DNA of 64,000 nucleotides from Helicobacter equorum. Lineage in GTDB: Bacteria > Campylobacterota > Campylobacteria > Campylobacterales > Helicobacteraceae. Shown piece by piece: positions 7,010 through 15,069 of the stretch. The notes under the pieces are model-generated. The model saw only the letters and a list, made by a program, of their open reading frames with translations. It had not been told where the DNA came from and ran no database searches. The translations under genes were made by a program, and so were the position numbers. The DNA is taken from assembly GCF_900198655.1 (NCBI RefSeq), contig NZ_FZPO01000002.1, positions 1 through 64,000 of the forward strand, written 5' to 3'. The first letter of the stretch is position 1. Every line of letters begins with the position of its first letter.

Positions 7010-7471
7010 TTATTCCAAAAATCGCATAACACCATACCACACCCACACACAAACCCAAAATGTGAGTGCTAAAAATTGCACGGCACTACCCATGTCTTTG
7101 GCTTTTTTGGCAAGTGGGTGAATCTCTATCCCAGTATAATCTACTGCGTTTTCGATCGCAGAATTTATAAGCTCAACCATAAGCGCAAGAAAACAAGGCA
7201 ACAAAAGCAATACGCCCTCTTGCCAATCTCGCGCTATCCACAAAGCTAATGGGACAAAAATCACACACAATCCCACAATTTGACGAAATGCTACTTCATC
7301 ACTCCAAGTAGCTCTAAAGCCATTTAGTGAATACAAAAACGCATTCCAAATACGCTTTAGTCCCTTTTTACCTTTTTTGTCATTGCGAGTATTTTTGCTA
7401 CATGTGTTATGCAAATGAGTGCTATGGTGGGTATTTGATGTTTCGTTATTTGTATAGTGCATGTCTTGCAT
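7010..7471 (-). CDS. dgkA: Diacylglycerol kinase DgkA
   Basis: DgkA is an inner-membrane enzyme that phosphorylates diacylglycerol from lipid and glycan turnover back to phosphatidic acid. The 153-residue protein has an extra His/Thr/Lys-rich N-terminal tail of about 38 residues. The DgkA core follows: three membrane helices and the catalytic motif ELINSAIENAVD, then HPLAKKAKDMGSA. The start overlaps the stop of the upstream anchored-protein gene as TAATG. The tail is longer than in E. coli DgkA; a downstream start cannot be excluded. Confidence 0.93.
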   Translation of the reverse strand: MQDMHYTNNETSNTHHSTHLHNTCSKNTRNDKKGKKGLKRIWNAFLYSLNGFRATWSDEVAFRQIVGLCVIFVPLALWIARDWQEGVLLLLPCFLALMVELINSAIENAVDYTGIEIHPLAKKAKDMGSAVQFLALTFWVCVWVWYGVMRFLE

Positions 7472-8406
7472 TAGCGTTTCCCAAAATCTAAACTAAAATG
7501 TGTCTGTATGTCAATGGGACTCATTTGAAAAATATCTTTCCATTTAAAAGATATTTGTGGTGTTTTAGCATACATGTCATACCAAATTTCTTGAATTCTA
7601 TCATCTATGCACACATCGCCAATAATTCTCGCCATATTAGCTAGGGCATTATCTAGTTCTTTTGTTTGGGAATTTTGTGCTTGTTGATAGCTAGATTCTA
7701 TAAGGGCAAACATTACACTATAAAACTGCATATCTTCTTCAGAAGCTCCATAAAAGGCACTTAGAGATTGTTTGAGGCTTGGGGATTTGAGAGAAATATG
7801 ATCGGAAATAGGCATTACCTCAAGATCTTGTAATACTATATTGCGCTGTTGTGTGTCTTTAAACATTTTGATAATTTCATGAAGGGTGCTTGATTGAAAA
7901 TTAGGGTGAATAAAGGCAAGATGCGTATCTGCCACAGACTGCATATCGCCTGCTTGCGCATTGCATGTTATGTTTGTATCAAGCATAGAATCTATAAAAT
8001 TGATTGTACTAACGCATTTTGCGTGGAATTGCCTCCCAAGAACAGCTATGTCGGATTCTACCTCAATATTTGCGTGCGTTTTGCTACCACCAAAACTAAC
8101 TACCAAATCACTAAAACCCACAACACTAAGAGTGGATTGTGTGTCCAAAGATTCTGTATCTTGCGCTCCAAAGTGCTTGTTTATGGCAAGTTGTGTCGTT
8201 TTGCATACGATTGTTGTGCTTCCTTCACACACAAAAGGACGATATTCAAGTTGTATATCTTGTGTATTTTGGGATTGCAAAAATGTGTTAAGTTCATGTT
8301 CCATCACGCGACTCATTTGTGATGTCAAGATTTTGGTAGCGACAAAAAGTCCCACGATAATAATCACACTCACACCGACAATGATAAAAATTGTCTTTTT
8401 TTTCAT
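7471..8406 (-). CDS. Membrane-anchored protein of unknown function
   Basis: I do not recognise this 311-residue protein. It begins with MKKK and a single hydrophobic helix (residues 5-27), then a large hydrophilic domain presumably in the periplasm. The domain has several Cys residues (in VCEGSTTIVCKTT, KCVST, ITCNAQ, DVCIDD) that could form disulfides. The arrangement recalls DUF945-like anchored proteins, but this is only a resemblance. It sits 40 nt after lpxD and overlaps dgkA by one base, so an envelope role is plausible by position. Confidence 0.75.
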   Translation of the reverse strand: MKKKTIFIIVGVSVIIIVGLFVATKILTSQMSRVMEHELNTFLQSQNTQDIQLEYRPFVCEGSTTIVCKTTQLAINKHFGAQDTESLDTQSTLSVVGFSDLVVSFGGSKTHANIEVESDIAVLGRQFHAKCVSTINFIDSMLDTNITCNAQAGDMQSVADTHLAFIHPNFQSSTLHEIIKMFKDTQQRNIVLQDLEVMPISDHISLKSPSLKQSLSAFYGASEEDMQFYSVMFALIESSYQQAQNSQTKELDNALANMARIIGDVCIDDRIQEIWYDMYAKTPQISFKWKDIFQMSPIDIQTHFSLDFGKR

Positions 8407-8446
8407 TCCTTTCTCCTTATGTGCTAAAACACTAGCTATTTCATTT

Positions 8447-9439
8447 TTATTTGGATTTGACTAAACGACGTAGCTTGACATAAAATTTCATCCACTCATC
8501 AAGCTCCATAAGTGGATGACCACCCCATTTTGTATTTGGTGGGAGATTTTTACCCACCGCACCGCGTCCTGCGACTTGCACAAAATCACCAATATGAATA
8601 TGCCCCCCAGTGCCAGCCTGACCTCCCATCACAACATTACGCCCTGTGGTAGTAGAACCAGCCAAGCCTACTTGTGAGACAAGCAAAGTATGCTCTCCCA
8701 CCTCACAATTATGACCAATTTGCACGAGGTTATCAATTTTGCTCCCTTTCTTGATAATAGTCTCCCCAAAAACCGCACGATCGATAGCATTGTTTGCGCC
8801 AATCTCTACATCATCTTCTAGCACCACACACCCATTATGCTCAATCTTGATGTGTTCGCCATTTTTGGTATGTGCATAACCAAAGCCATCACTTCCTATG
8901 ACACTTCCAGCGTGGATTCTCACACGATTTCCAATCTTGGTATCACGATAAATTACGACATTAGGAAACACAACACAATCTTCACCAATCTCCACATTAT
9001 CACTAATCACCACACCAGCCAAAATCTCACTACGCGCACCAATGTGCACATTTGCTCCGATAAAGGCATTTGGTGCGATTTTTATACTAGATTCATATGT
9101 ATTGGCATAATTTTGCATAGGGTTTGCAAATTCAGGCTTTGCAAAACATACAGAGAGATATGCAAAAGCTAAATGTGGATTTTCTACCTCTAAAATCTGC
9201 ATAGAATGTGGGACATTGCCCTCCAAAGCCTGCATAAAACTAGTGCGCACTAGCACCGCACCTGCCTTAGAGGTAGCAAGTTTAGGAATATATTTATCCT
9301 GATCAATATAGCTTATGTGCGTTGAGGAAGCAGATTCTAAAGGAGCAATACCACTTATAATAAAATCCTCTCCCTTGTAATGATGTATAGTGTGAATCTG
9401 TTTAGATTCTAAAAATTGTATGGCTTGATAGACACGCAT
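8447..9439 (-). CDS. lpxD: UDP-3-O-(3-hydroxyacyl)glucosamine N-acyltransferase LpxD
   Basis: LpxD adds the second acyl chain to UDP-3-O-acyl-glucosamine in lipid A synthesis, using acyl-ACP in the cytosol. The 330-residue protein has the N-terminal uridine-binding domain (about 1-105). A left-handed parallel beta-helix of hexapeptide repeats (about 110-300) follows, with the catalytic His in [10 protein letters not shown]. The C-terminal helix ends LRRLVKSK. It follows the outer-membrane protein gene at 9497-10420 by 57 nt on the same strand. Confidence 0.96.
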   Translation of the reverse strand: MRVYQAIQFLESKQIHTIHHYKGEDFIISGIAPLESASSTHISYIDQDKYIPKLATSKAGAVLVRTSFMQALEGNVPHSMQILEVENPHLAFAYLSVCFAKPEFANPMQNYANTYESSIKIAPNAFIGANVHIGARSEILAGVVISDNVEIGEDCVVFPNVVIYRDTKIGNRVRIHAGSVIGSDGFGYAHTKNGEHIKIEHNGCVVLEDDVEIGANNAIDRAVFGETIIKKGSKIDNLVQIGHNCEVGEHTLLVSQVGLAGSTTTGRNVVMGGQAGTGGHIHIGDFVQVAGRGAVGKNLPPNTKWGGHPLMELDEWMKFYVKLRRLVKSK

Positions 9440-9496
9440 AAGGCAATCCTTGGGGTTTTGTAAAAGTAGGCATTATACCTTAAAATTCTCATTACA

Positions 9497-10420
9497 CTAA
9501 TTTTGTTTTGAAACAATCTGAAATGGCGCTTCCCGCAACATCTGCCCAAAGGAAAATACAAGTCCTGTCATAATATTGCTTCCACTACGATCAAAATATT
9601 TGCCTTGTAACATATATAGCTTAAAAAATGGTGCTATGGTAATTTTTTTGTAAAGATTAAGATCATAACGCACTTCAAGCTCTAGGTAATATTTAGGATC
9701 ATAGTCATTAGAAGTGGCGGTATAAAGATAATCCCGCGCATGCATTTCATAATGGAGTTTGCCACTATTTTTAAATTGTTTCTCAAGCGCAAACCCCAAT
9801 TCCAAACCAAAGCTTTGTGCATTTGTGCTAGCATTAAAATCTTTTTCTCCAAACATCGTAAGCGCAAAATCCTTAAGCACCATGCCACTAAAAACTTTCA
9901 CTCCCACATTGGCACGTACAATCTGTCGCCTACCAAACTCATTAGAAGCCACAAATTCTGTCTGATAGGAAATCTTGCTATGAGGACCAAGCTCAAAATA
10001 CAAACTTGGTATGCCCAAAAACTCTTCAAATTCCCAAATCCTTTGTGTATAATCCGAGCTCAATAAAATGCGATCAAGGTTTTTGTTACTAACGCTTGGG
10101 GCATTTGCTGGGAAAATGATTGTTTGTCCATATTCTGTCAAAAGTGTATTAAAGATGACAAAATTTGGCGTGTAATAATCCATACCAAGATTCAAATATC
10201 CCTGTGCAATCATCTGTGAATCACCCTGCAAACGCGTGTCTGCAGATACGCTATAAAGCTCTTGATTACGCAAAGAAGTTGAGGAAAAATTAAGCGAAAT
10301 ACGCCGTAAATCAACCTGCCAACCAATTTTTTGCTCTTTGTAAATTGCTTCCTCCTCACCAAAAAGCAAAGCCTGATACACTACTAAAGTGATGAGGAAA
10401 AGTGTAACAAGTCGTATCAT
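9497..10420 (-). CDS. Outer-membrane beta-barrel protein, function unknown
   Basis: The 307-residue protein has a signal peptide (hydrophobic residues 3-20, then EEEA). Many short amphipathic strands follow, for example YDLNLYKKITIAPFFKLYML and ITGL-like strands at the end. A C-terminal barrel is likely, but no specific family or catalytic motif is identifiable. The start overlaps the rarA stop as ATGA, so it is translationally coupled to the cbpA-hspR-rarA operon. Its relation to heat-shock control is by position only. Confidence 0.7.
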   Translation of the reverse strand: MIRLVTLFLITLVVYQALLFGEEEAIYKEQKIGWQVDLRRISLNFSSTSLRNQELYSVSADTRLQGDSQMIAQGYLNLGMDYYTPNFVIFNTLLTEYGQTIIFPANAPSVSNKNLDRILLSSDYTQRIWEFEEFLGIPSLYFELGPHSKISYQTEFVASNEFGRRQIVRANVGVKVFSGMVLKDFALTMFGEKDFNASTNAQSFGLELGFALEKQFKNSGKLHYEMHARDYLYTATSNDYDPKYYLELEVRYDLNLYKKITIAPFFKLYMLQGKYFDRSGSNIMTGLVFSFGQMLREAPFQIVSKQN

Positions 10421-11622
10421 TTGTTATGCGAATTTTTGGAGGTGTGTATAGCATGAATCTTATCAAGCCATTCATTGAGTGTTTTTTCAAATCCCTTGTC
10501 TGTGCGCTCAACAAAATGTTGTGGTGTGGCAAGATATGTTTGTGTAACATAACCCCCAAAATCATGCGGATACAGATACTCCTTGCCATCAGGAAGAATA
10601 TTAGGCACAATTGGCAAAATATTGCCTTTTGCAATAGAATCTAGGGCAGCATTTATTGCCTTATATGCTGTGTTTGATTTGGGTGAAGAAGCGAGGTAAA
10701 TCACGCATTGTGAAAGAATAATGCGAGATTCTGGATAGCCAATCTTGCTTACTGCTTGCATGGTGGAAGTTGCTAGGTTTAGTGCATTTGGATTAGCATT
10801 ACCTATGTCTTCACTTGCTAAAATCACAAGACGACGTGCGATAAATTCAGGGTTTTCACCACCTGCTATAAGACGCGCAAGATAATAGATGCTCGCATGC
10901 ACATCACTGCCACGTATGGATTTAATCATCGCAGATATAAGATTATAATGTGTGCTATCCTCACTACTTCCGTCATTGAGACTAAAGGGACGCATAGCTT
11001 TTAGGGTGTCTATAGTGATAGGATCTATATCGAGCACCGCATCAAGTAAGTTCAACATTGCACGCCCATCGCCCCCACTGGATTCTATAAGATACTCATA
11101 ACTTTGTGAATCTAGTGCACATGGATAAAGACTAAGTGCCTTATCAAGAAGTTTTGTGAGATCCAAACGCGAAAGAGGTGTAAATTCAAACAAAAAACAC
11201 CGCGATCGTATAGCATTTGTTAGAGTATAAAAAGGATTAGTCGTGCTAGCCCCAAGCACCAACACTTGACCATCTTCCATAATAGGTAGCAAAAATTCTT
11301 GCTGTGCTTTATTGAGGCGGTGAATCTCATCAATAAATACTGCACATTTATACAAAGAATTTTGATACTGAAGCACAAAAGCCTTTAGATTCTCTAACTT
11401 AAAGGCGGTGGCATTAAAATAGCCTATCTCATATTCAAGCATTTGGCAAATAAGTCGTGCTAATGTCGTCTTGCCACAACCAGGGGGTCCATAAAAAATA
11501 CAATGAGGTGGAGTTTGGGAAAGAATGTTTTTATACAAAGGCGTATCTTTGCCAATAATATGTGCTTGTCCTATAAATTCATCAAGATTCTTAGGGCGCA
11601 AGACATTGGCAATATTTTTCAT
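10417..11622 (-). CDS. rarA: Replication-associated recombination ATPase RarA/MgsA
   Basis: RarA is an AAA+ ATPase related to clamp loaders that acts at stalled replication forks. The product (about 401 residues) has Walker A GPPGCGKTTLA, Walker B VFIDEIHRLNK, sensor GASTTNP, and arginine finger AIRSRC. The C-terminal part matches the tetramerisation and MgsA_C domains (GGENPEFIARRLVI, ASEDIGNANP, LPDGKEYLYPHDF). The ATG at 11622 is chosen; a GTG two codons upstream overlaps the hspR stop. It is the third gene of the cbpA-hspR operon, as in H. pylori. Confidence 0.95.
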   Translation of the reverse strand: MKNIANVLRPKNLDEFIGQAHIIGKDTPLYKNILSQTPPHCIFYGPPGCGKTTLARLICQMLEYEIGYFNATAFKLENLKAFVLQYQNSLYKCAVFIDEIHRLNKAQQEFLLPIMEDGQVLVLGASTTNPFYTLTNAIRSRCFLFEFTPLSRLDLTKLLDKALSLYPCALDSQSYEYLIESSGGDGRAMLNLLDAVLDIDPITIDTLKAMRPFSLNDGSSEDSTHYNLISAMIKSIRGSDVHASIYYLARLIAGGENPEFIARRLVILASEDIGNANPNALNLATSTMQAVSKIGYPESRIILSQCVIYLASSPKSNTAYKAINAALDSIAKGNILPIVPNILPDGKEYLYPHDFGGYVTQTYLATPQHFVERTDKGFEKTLNEWLDKIHAIHTSKNSHNK

Positions 11623-11627
11623 GCACA

Positions 11628-11981
11628 CTACTTTTTAAACAAAATCACTTCATAAGAACTCTCTTTAATCTTGAGTTCTTTTTGAGAAGAGGTTTTACTA
11701 CTTTCGCGTAATTCTTCAATGATGCTATCAAGTTCATCAAGTCGCTCTTTTAAACGCAAAATAATATCCACACCTGCAAGATTCACACCAAGATCTCGCG
11801 TAAGTCGCAAAATCGTTTTTATTTTGTCAATATCGCGTTGGGAGTATAAACGCATTTTTCCATCGGTGCGTCCCGGCGCAATCAATCCTTCTTTTTCATA
11901 TTGGCGCAAGGTTTGTGGATGAATCTCTAAAATCTTTGCCACAACACTGATAAGATACACAGGTTCATCATAGCTATACAT
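11628..11981 (-). CDS. hspR: Heat-shock repressor HspR (MerR family)
   Basis: HspR represses chaperone genes by binding HAIR inverted repeats, usually with DnaK as co-repressor. The 117-residue protein has a MerR helix-turn-helix near residues 8-35 (LISVVAKILEIHPQTLRQYE) and the RTDGKMRLYSQRDIDKI wing. A coiled-coil tail of about 40 residues follows. It follows cbpA by 9 nt. A HAIR-like site upstream of cbpA suggests the operon controls itself, as known in H. pylori. Confidence 0.95.
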   Translation of the reverse strand: MYSYDEPVYLISVVAKILEIHPQTLRQYEKEGLIAPGRTDGKMRLYSQRDIDKIKTILRLTRDLGVNLAGVDIILRLKERLDELDSIIEELRESSKTSSQKELKIKESSYEVILFKK

Positions 11982-11990
11982 TGATATCTC

Positions 11991-12863
11991 CTAGTCTGTA
12001 AGTTGAGTTTGGAGCATTTCTTTAAGTTCTGGACTTAAATCCTCTACTTTAGGCAATATCACCTTGATACGCAAATACAAATTCCCTATATGCTGTGTTT
12101 TTCTGTTTTTTAATCCAAGCTCTTTGATACGGAGCTTTTGTCCGTTTTTGGTATTTTGTGGGATAGTGATAATGATGTCTTTTTGTAAGGTGCTTACTTT
12201 CATCTTACCGCCAAATAACGCAAGCTTGAGTGGGACTTCTATGTTTTTTAACAAATCATCGCCATCTATGCTGTATTCTGGATTTGGTGCGACACGCACT
12301 TTAAGAAGTAAGTCTCCTGTGCCATAGCGCGTTTTTGCACCCTTACCCTTTAGCCTAATAGTCTCATTATCTCGAATACCAAATGGAATCTTAATAGTAA
12401 ATTCCCCACCTTTACCGCTATAATGATAACTACCACCAAGCAAAGCACTCTCAAAAGGAATTGTGATAGAATCTAAAATATCATTATCCACTCCGCCACC
12501 AAAACCTCCAAATCCGCCACCAAAGGAACTATAGAAATTTTGACTTGTCCCAGCACCAAAGCCCCCTTGCCCAAAGATATGCGACAAAATATCATTAATG
12601 TCCATATTACCCTGTGCACTTCTAAAGTCATGAAAGCTTTGTCCCCCAAACATAGAATCTCCGAATCTATCGTATTGGGCTTTTTTATTCTCATCACTCA
12701 ACACTTCATATGCTGCATTAATTTCTTTAAATTTATCCTCTGCACCAGGTTCTTTATTGATATCGGGGTGATATTTTCTTGCAAGTTTCCTATATGCTTT
12801 TTTGATCTCATCAGCACTTGCATGTTCTGATATTTCTAATGTTTGGTATAAACTTTTTGCCAT
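11991..12863 (-). CDS. cbpA: DnaJ-family co-chaperone CbpA
   Basis: CbpA is a co-chaperone of DnaK and may bind DNA. The 290-residue protein has a J domain (about 1-68) with the HPD motif in [12 protein letters not shown] Gly/Phe-rich linker (about 70-135) follows, then two C-terminal substrate-binding domains (about 140-285). The zinc finger of classical DnaJ is absent, which defines the CbpA type. It is the first gene of the cbpA-hspR-rarA operon and lies behind a HAIR-like operator. Confidence 0.95.
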   Translation of the reverse strand: MAKSLYQTLEISEHASADEIKKAYRKLARKYHPDINKEPGAEDKFKEINAAYEVLSDENKKAQYDRFGDSMFGGQSFHDFRSAQGNMDINDILSHIFGQGGFGAGTSQNFYSSFGGGFGGFGGGVDNDILDSITIPFESALLGGSYHYSGKGGEFTIKIPFGIRDNETIRLKGKGAKTRYGTGDLLLKVRVAPNPEYSIDGDDLLKNIEVPLKLALFGGKMKVSTLQKDIIITIPQNTKNGQKLRIKELGLKNRKTQHIGNLYLRIKVILPKVEDLSPELKEMLQTQLTD

Positions 12864-12917
12864 AAAAACTCCTTAATGATGAATCTACATAAAAGATACG
12901 CTATAAAATTTAGTGAA

Positions 12918-12923
12918 AGTATA
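12918..12923 (-). promoter_or_regulatory. -10 element for the cbpA operon
   Basis: The minus strand reads TATACT here, 55 nt upstream of the cbpA start. The HAIR-like operator lies 8 nt further upstream and would cover the -35 region. Confidence 0.45.
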
Positions 12924-12931
12924 TCATAAAA

Positions 12932-12952
12932 CTTTAGTATTATGTAATCAAG
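12932..12952. promoter_or_regulatory. HAIR-like HspR operator
   Basis: The site reads CTTTAGT-N7-AATCAAG, one mismatch per half-site from the HAIR consensus CTTGAGT-N7-ACTCAAG, with the exact 7-nt spacing. It lies about 69-89 nt upstream of cbpA, directly upstream of a TATACT -10 box. HspR is encoded in the same operon. Confidence 0.7.
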
Positions 12953-13031
12953 TTTAATACACTTATTGACTTTTAAGAGTGAAAAAAAATATAATGCAAA
13001 CGCTTAGAATCCATTACATATGGGAGTGGTG

Positions 13032-13637
13032 ATGAAATTTAGCAAGATCAAAGATTATGCGATGGTTGGTAGCATAGGTGTGGCAGTAACGTTTGCAATG
13101 TATGGGTGCGAAGATTCTAATGCCAAAGATTCTTCAATACTCCAAAATGCACAAAAAAATGGTGCATTTGTTATCATAGAAGAACAACAAGATGGTAGTT
13201 ATAAAATCCTTGAAGAATATCCAAGCAATACCACACGGGTGCTTTTAAAAACATTAGATGGTCAAGAGCGTATGCTAAGTGATGAGGAAATATCCCGACT
13301 CATCGCCCAAGAGGAGCGCAAAATTGACGCTGGAACAAGCGAACTCACTAATCCAAATTCTGGGGGACTTGGACTTGGTGGAGCAATCCTCGCATCAGCA
13401 GCTGGAGCAATCTTAGGAAGCTATATCGGCAACAAACTTTTTAATAATCCAAACTTCCAAACCAATGCACAACGCAATTATAAATCCCCACAAGCCTATG
13501 AGAGAAGCAAAAATAGCTTTTCTAACAAAAGCACTTCAAGCAGTGGATTAAAAAGCACTAGCGGTCGTAGTGGATTTTTTGGCAATAATTCTAGCAATAG
13601 TGGGCGCGTGGGTGGCTCTAGCGTAATGGGTGGATAA
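13032..13637 (+). CDS. UPF0323-family lipoprotein
   Basis: The 201-residue product has a lipoprotein signal peptide: a basic start (MKFSKIKDY), a hydrophobic core, and a Cys in MYGCEDSN near residue 26. The mature part contains a conserved [16 protein letters not shown] segment, a Gly/Ala-rich hydrophobic stretch ([20 protein letters not shown]), and a low-complexity Ser/Gly/Asn tail. This matches UPF0323, found in Campylobacter and Helicobacter, where members have been linked to motility. The ATG at 13032 is chosen so that the signal peptide starts with KFSK. The next gene begins 4 nt after the stop. Confidence 0.85.
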   Translation: MKFSKIKDYAMVGSIGVAVTFAMYGCEDSNAKDSSILQNAQKNGAFVIIEEQQDGSYKILEEYPSNTTRVLLKTLDGQERMLSDEEISRLIAQEERKIDAGTSELTNPNSGGLGLGGAILASAAGAILGSYIGNKLFNNPNFQTNAQRNYKSPQAYERSKNSFSNKSTSSSGLKSTSGRSGFFGNNSSNSGRVGGSSVMGG

Positions 13638-13641
13638 ATAG

Positions 13642-15069
13642 ATGTTACAAGGCATACTTTTAGAAATAGATACAGAAAACAAACAGGGCAAAATCGAACA
13701 AGCAGTCAATAAACGACAATATCTTTTTAATCTCGATTTATGGGAAGGCAAAGCGGATGAACTTTGCAAAAATGCTGAAATAGAGTTTGATGTAGAAAAA
13801 GCACGTGTTATCAAAATACGCCCCAAACCAAAACCCATAGATCCCAATGAAATCCCCGTAACCAAATCCGCACAAGAATGTATCACCGAATTTTTTGAGC
13901 GAGAAAATACTATTTTGCAAAACTATAAAGATTTTATGGAAAATCATCCGCGCCTTGATTTTTTGCGATCGCAACGCTTTATTCTCACAGCATATAATGA
14001 CTTATGTGAAATGGATGGCACACTCGCCAATCCTGCCCTCAAAAAACTGCGTCAAGAAATCTTAGCGCTTTATAAAGAATTTGAAAACTATGTCAAAAAA
14101 ACAGAATATTCGCTTGAATATTCGTTTGAAAAGATTTTTTTAAATCGCCAAAGTGCCTATCTCAAAGCACAAAACCTTATAGAAACAACTAAAGCTTCTC
14201 TTAATAACGCACAAGCCCAAGTCCGCCCTTTGAGCAAAGAACTAGAAGAATCCGAATTTGCACTCAAAAACTCTAGTAACAAGCATTCTAAGGATTTTCA
14301 AGAGCTAGAAAAAGACGTCAAAGCTATGCGAAAACACTATGTAGATTTGGTGAATTTTATTGCGGTACAAAAAGATCTCTTGGTAAAAACTACAGATCGC
14401 CTAAAAAATTTTAGACAACAACATCTCCAAGAATTTTCCGAAGTTTTTACTCCAATGAAACAAGATATAAAAGAGCATTTTATCATGCTTCTTGATACTA
14501 AAGCCTATGATTTAGATTCTGTGTTGTGGCAGAGAGCAAAACGCAGCGAAGTGATTAAGCGATTTTTCCGTGATGCAGGGATTGAAGGTGGTTATAGCTC
14601 AAAAACTTTCTTACATTATTTTTTACGCGGACTTGACAAAAGCAAACTCTCGCCACGTAGTAAAGAACTTTTTAATCTTTTGCGTTATTTGGAAGAAGTT
14701 AGCAAAAGAAATATTCTCATTATTAGAGAATCTAGTGCGGACTTGCACCGAGATAAGCAGATTATCGAAAAAGTGGATTCTTGTCTCTCCATAGCTACCG
14801 AACAAAAGATGATCCCTGCATTTAATGAATTATGTGCAAATAAATACGACATTGTTGTGATGGATTGGCGCAATGAAAATGTTAGTGCGCTAGATTTTAT
14901 TCGTAAATTCAAAATAACCAAAAAAGATGCGAAAATAGAATTTATTATCCTCATGCCAGAATCTAAAGATTCTGATTTTATACTCAAGGCACGGGATTTA
15001 GGTGTGCAGTTTTTTGTGCCTGCACACGATGGAGGCTTACTTGCAGAATCTGTGCGAATGGCGATCTAG
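13642..15069 (+). CDS. Coiled-coil protein with degenerate response-regulator receiver domain
   Basis: The 475-residue protein has three visible parts. Residues 1-60 look like a small beta-barrel of cold-shock type (GILLEIDTENKQGKI, YLFNLDLW). Residues about 90-300 are helical with coiled-coil character. Residues about 350-470 resemble a receiver domain: NILIIRES, YDIVVMDW with a possible phosphoacceptor Asp, and IEFIILMPES. The acidic pair usually after strand 1 is replaced by RES, and the conserved Lys in strand 5 is missing (FFVPAHDGG), so phosphorylation is doubtful. I know related proteins in Helicobacter but no function. It is coupled to the UPF0323 lipoprotein gene. Confidence 0.75.
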   Translation: MLQGILLEIDTENKQGKIEQAVNKRQYLFNLDLWEGKADELCKNAEIEFDVEKARVIKIRPKPKPIDPNEIPVTKSAQECITEFFERENTILQNYKDFMENHPRLDFLRSQRFILTAYNDLCEMDGTLANPALKKLRQEILALYKEFENYVKKTEYSLEYSFEKIFLNRQSAYLKAQNLIETTKASLNNAQAQVRPLSKELEESEFALKNSSNKHSKDFQELEKDVKAMRKHYVDLVNFIAVQKDLLVKTTDRLKNFRQQHLQEFSEVFTPMKQDIKEHFIMLLDTKAYDLDSVLWQRAKRSEVIKRFFRDAGIEGGYSSKTFLHYFLRGLDKSKLSPRSKELFNLLRYLEEVSKRNILIIRESSADLHRDKQIIEKVDSCLSIATEQKMIPAFNELCANKYDIVVMDWRNENVSALDFIRKFKITKKDAKIEFIILMPESKDSDFILKARDLGVQFFVPAHDGGLLAESVRMAI

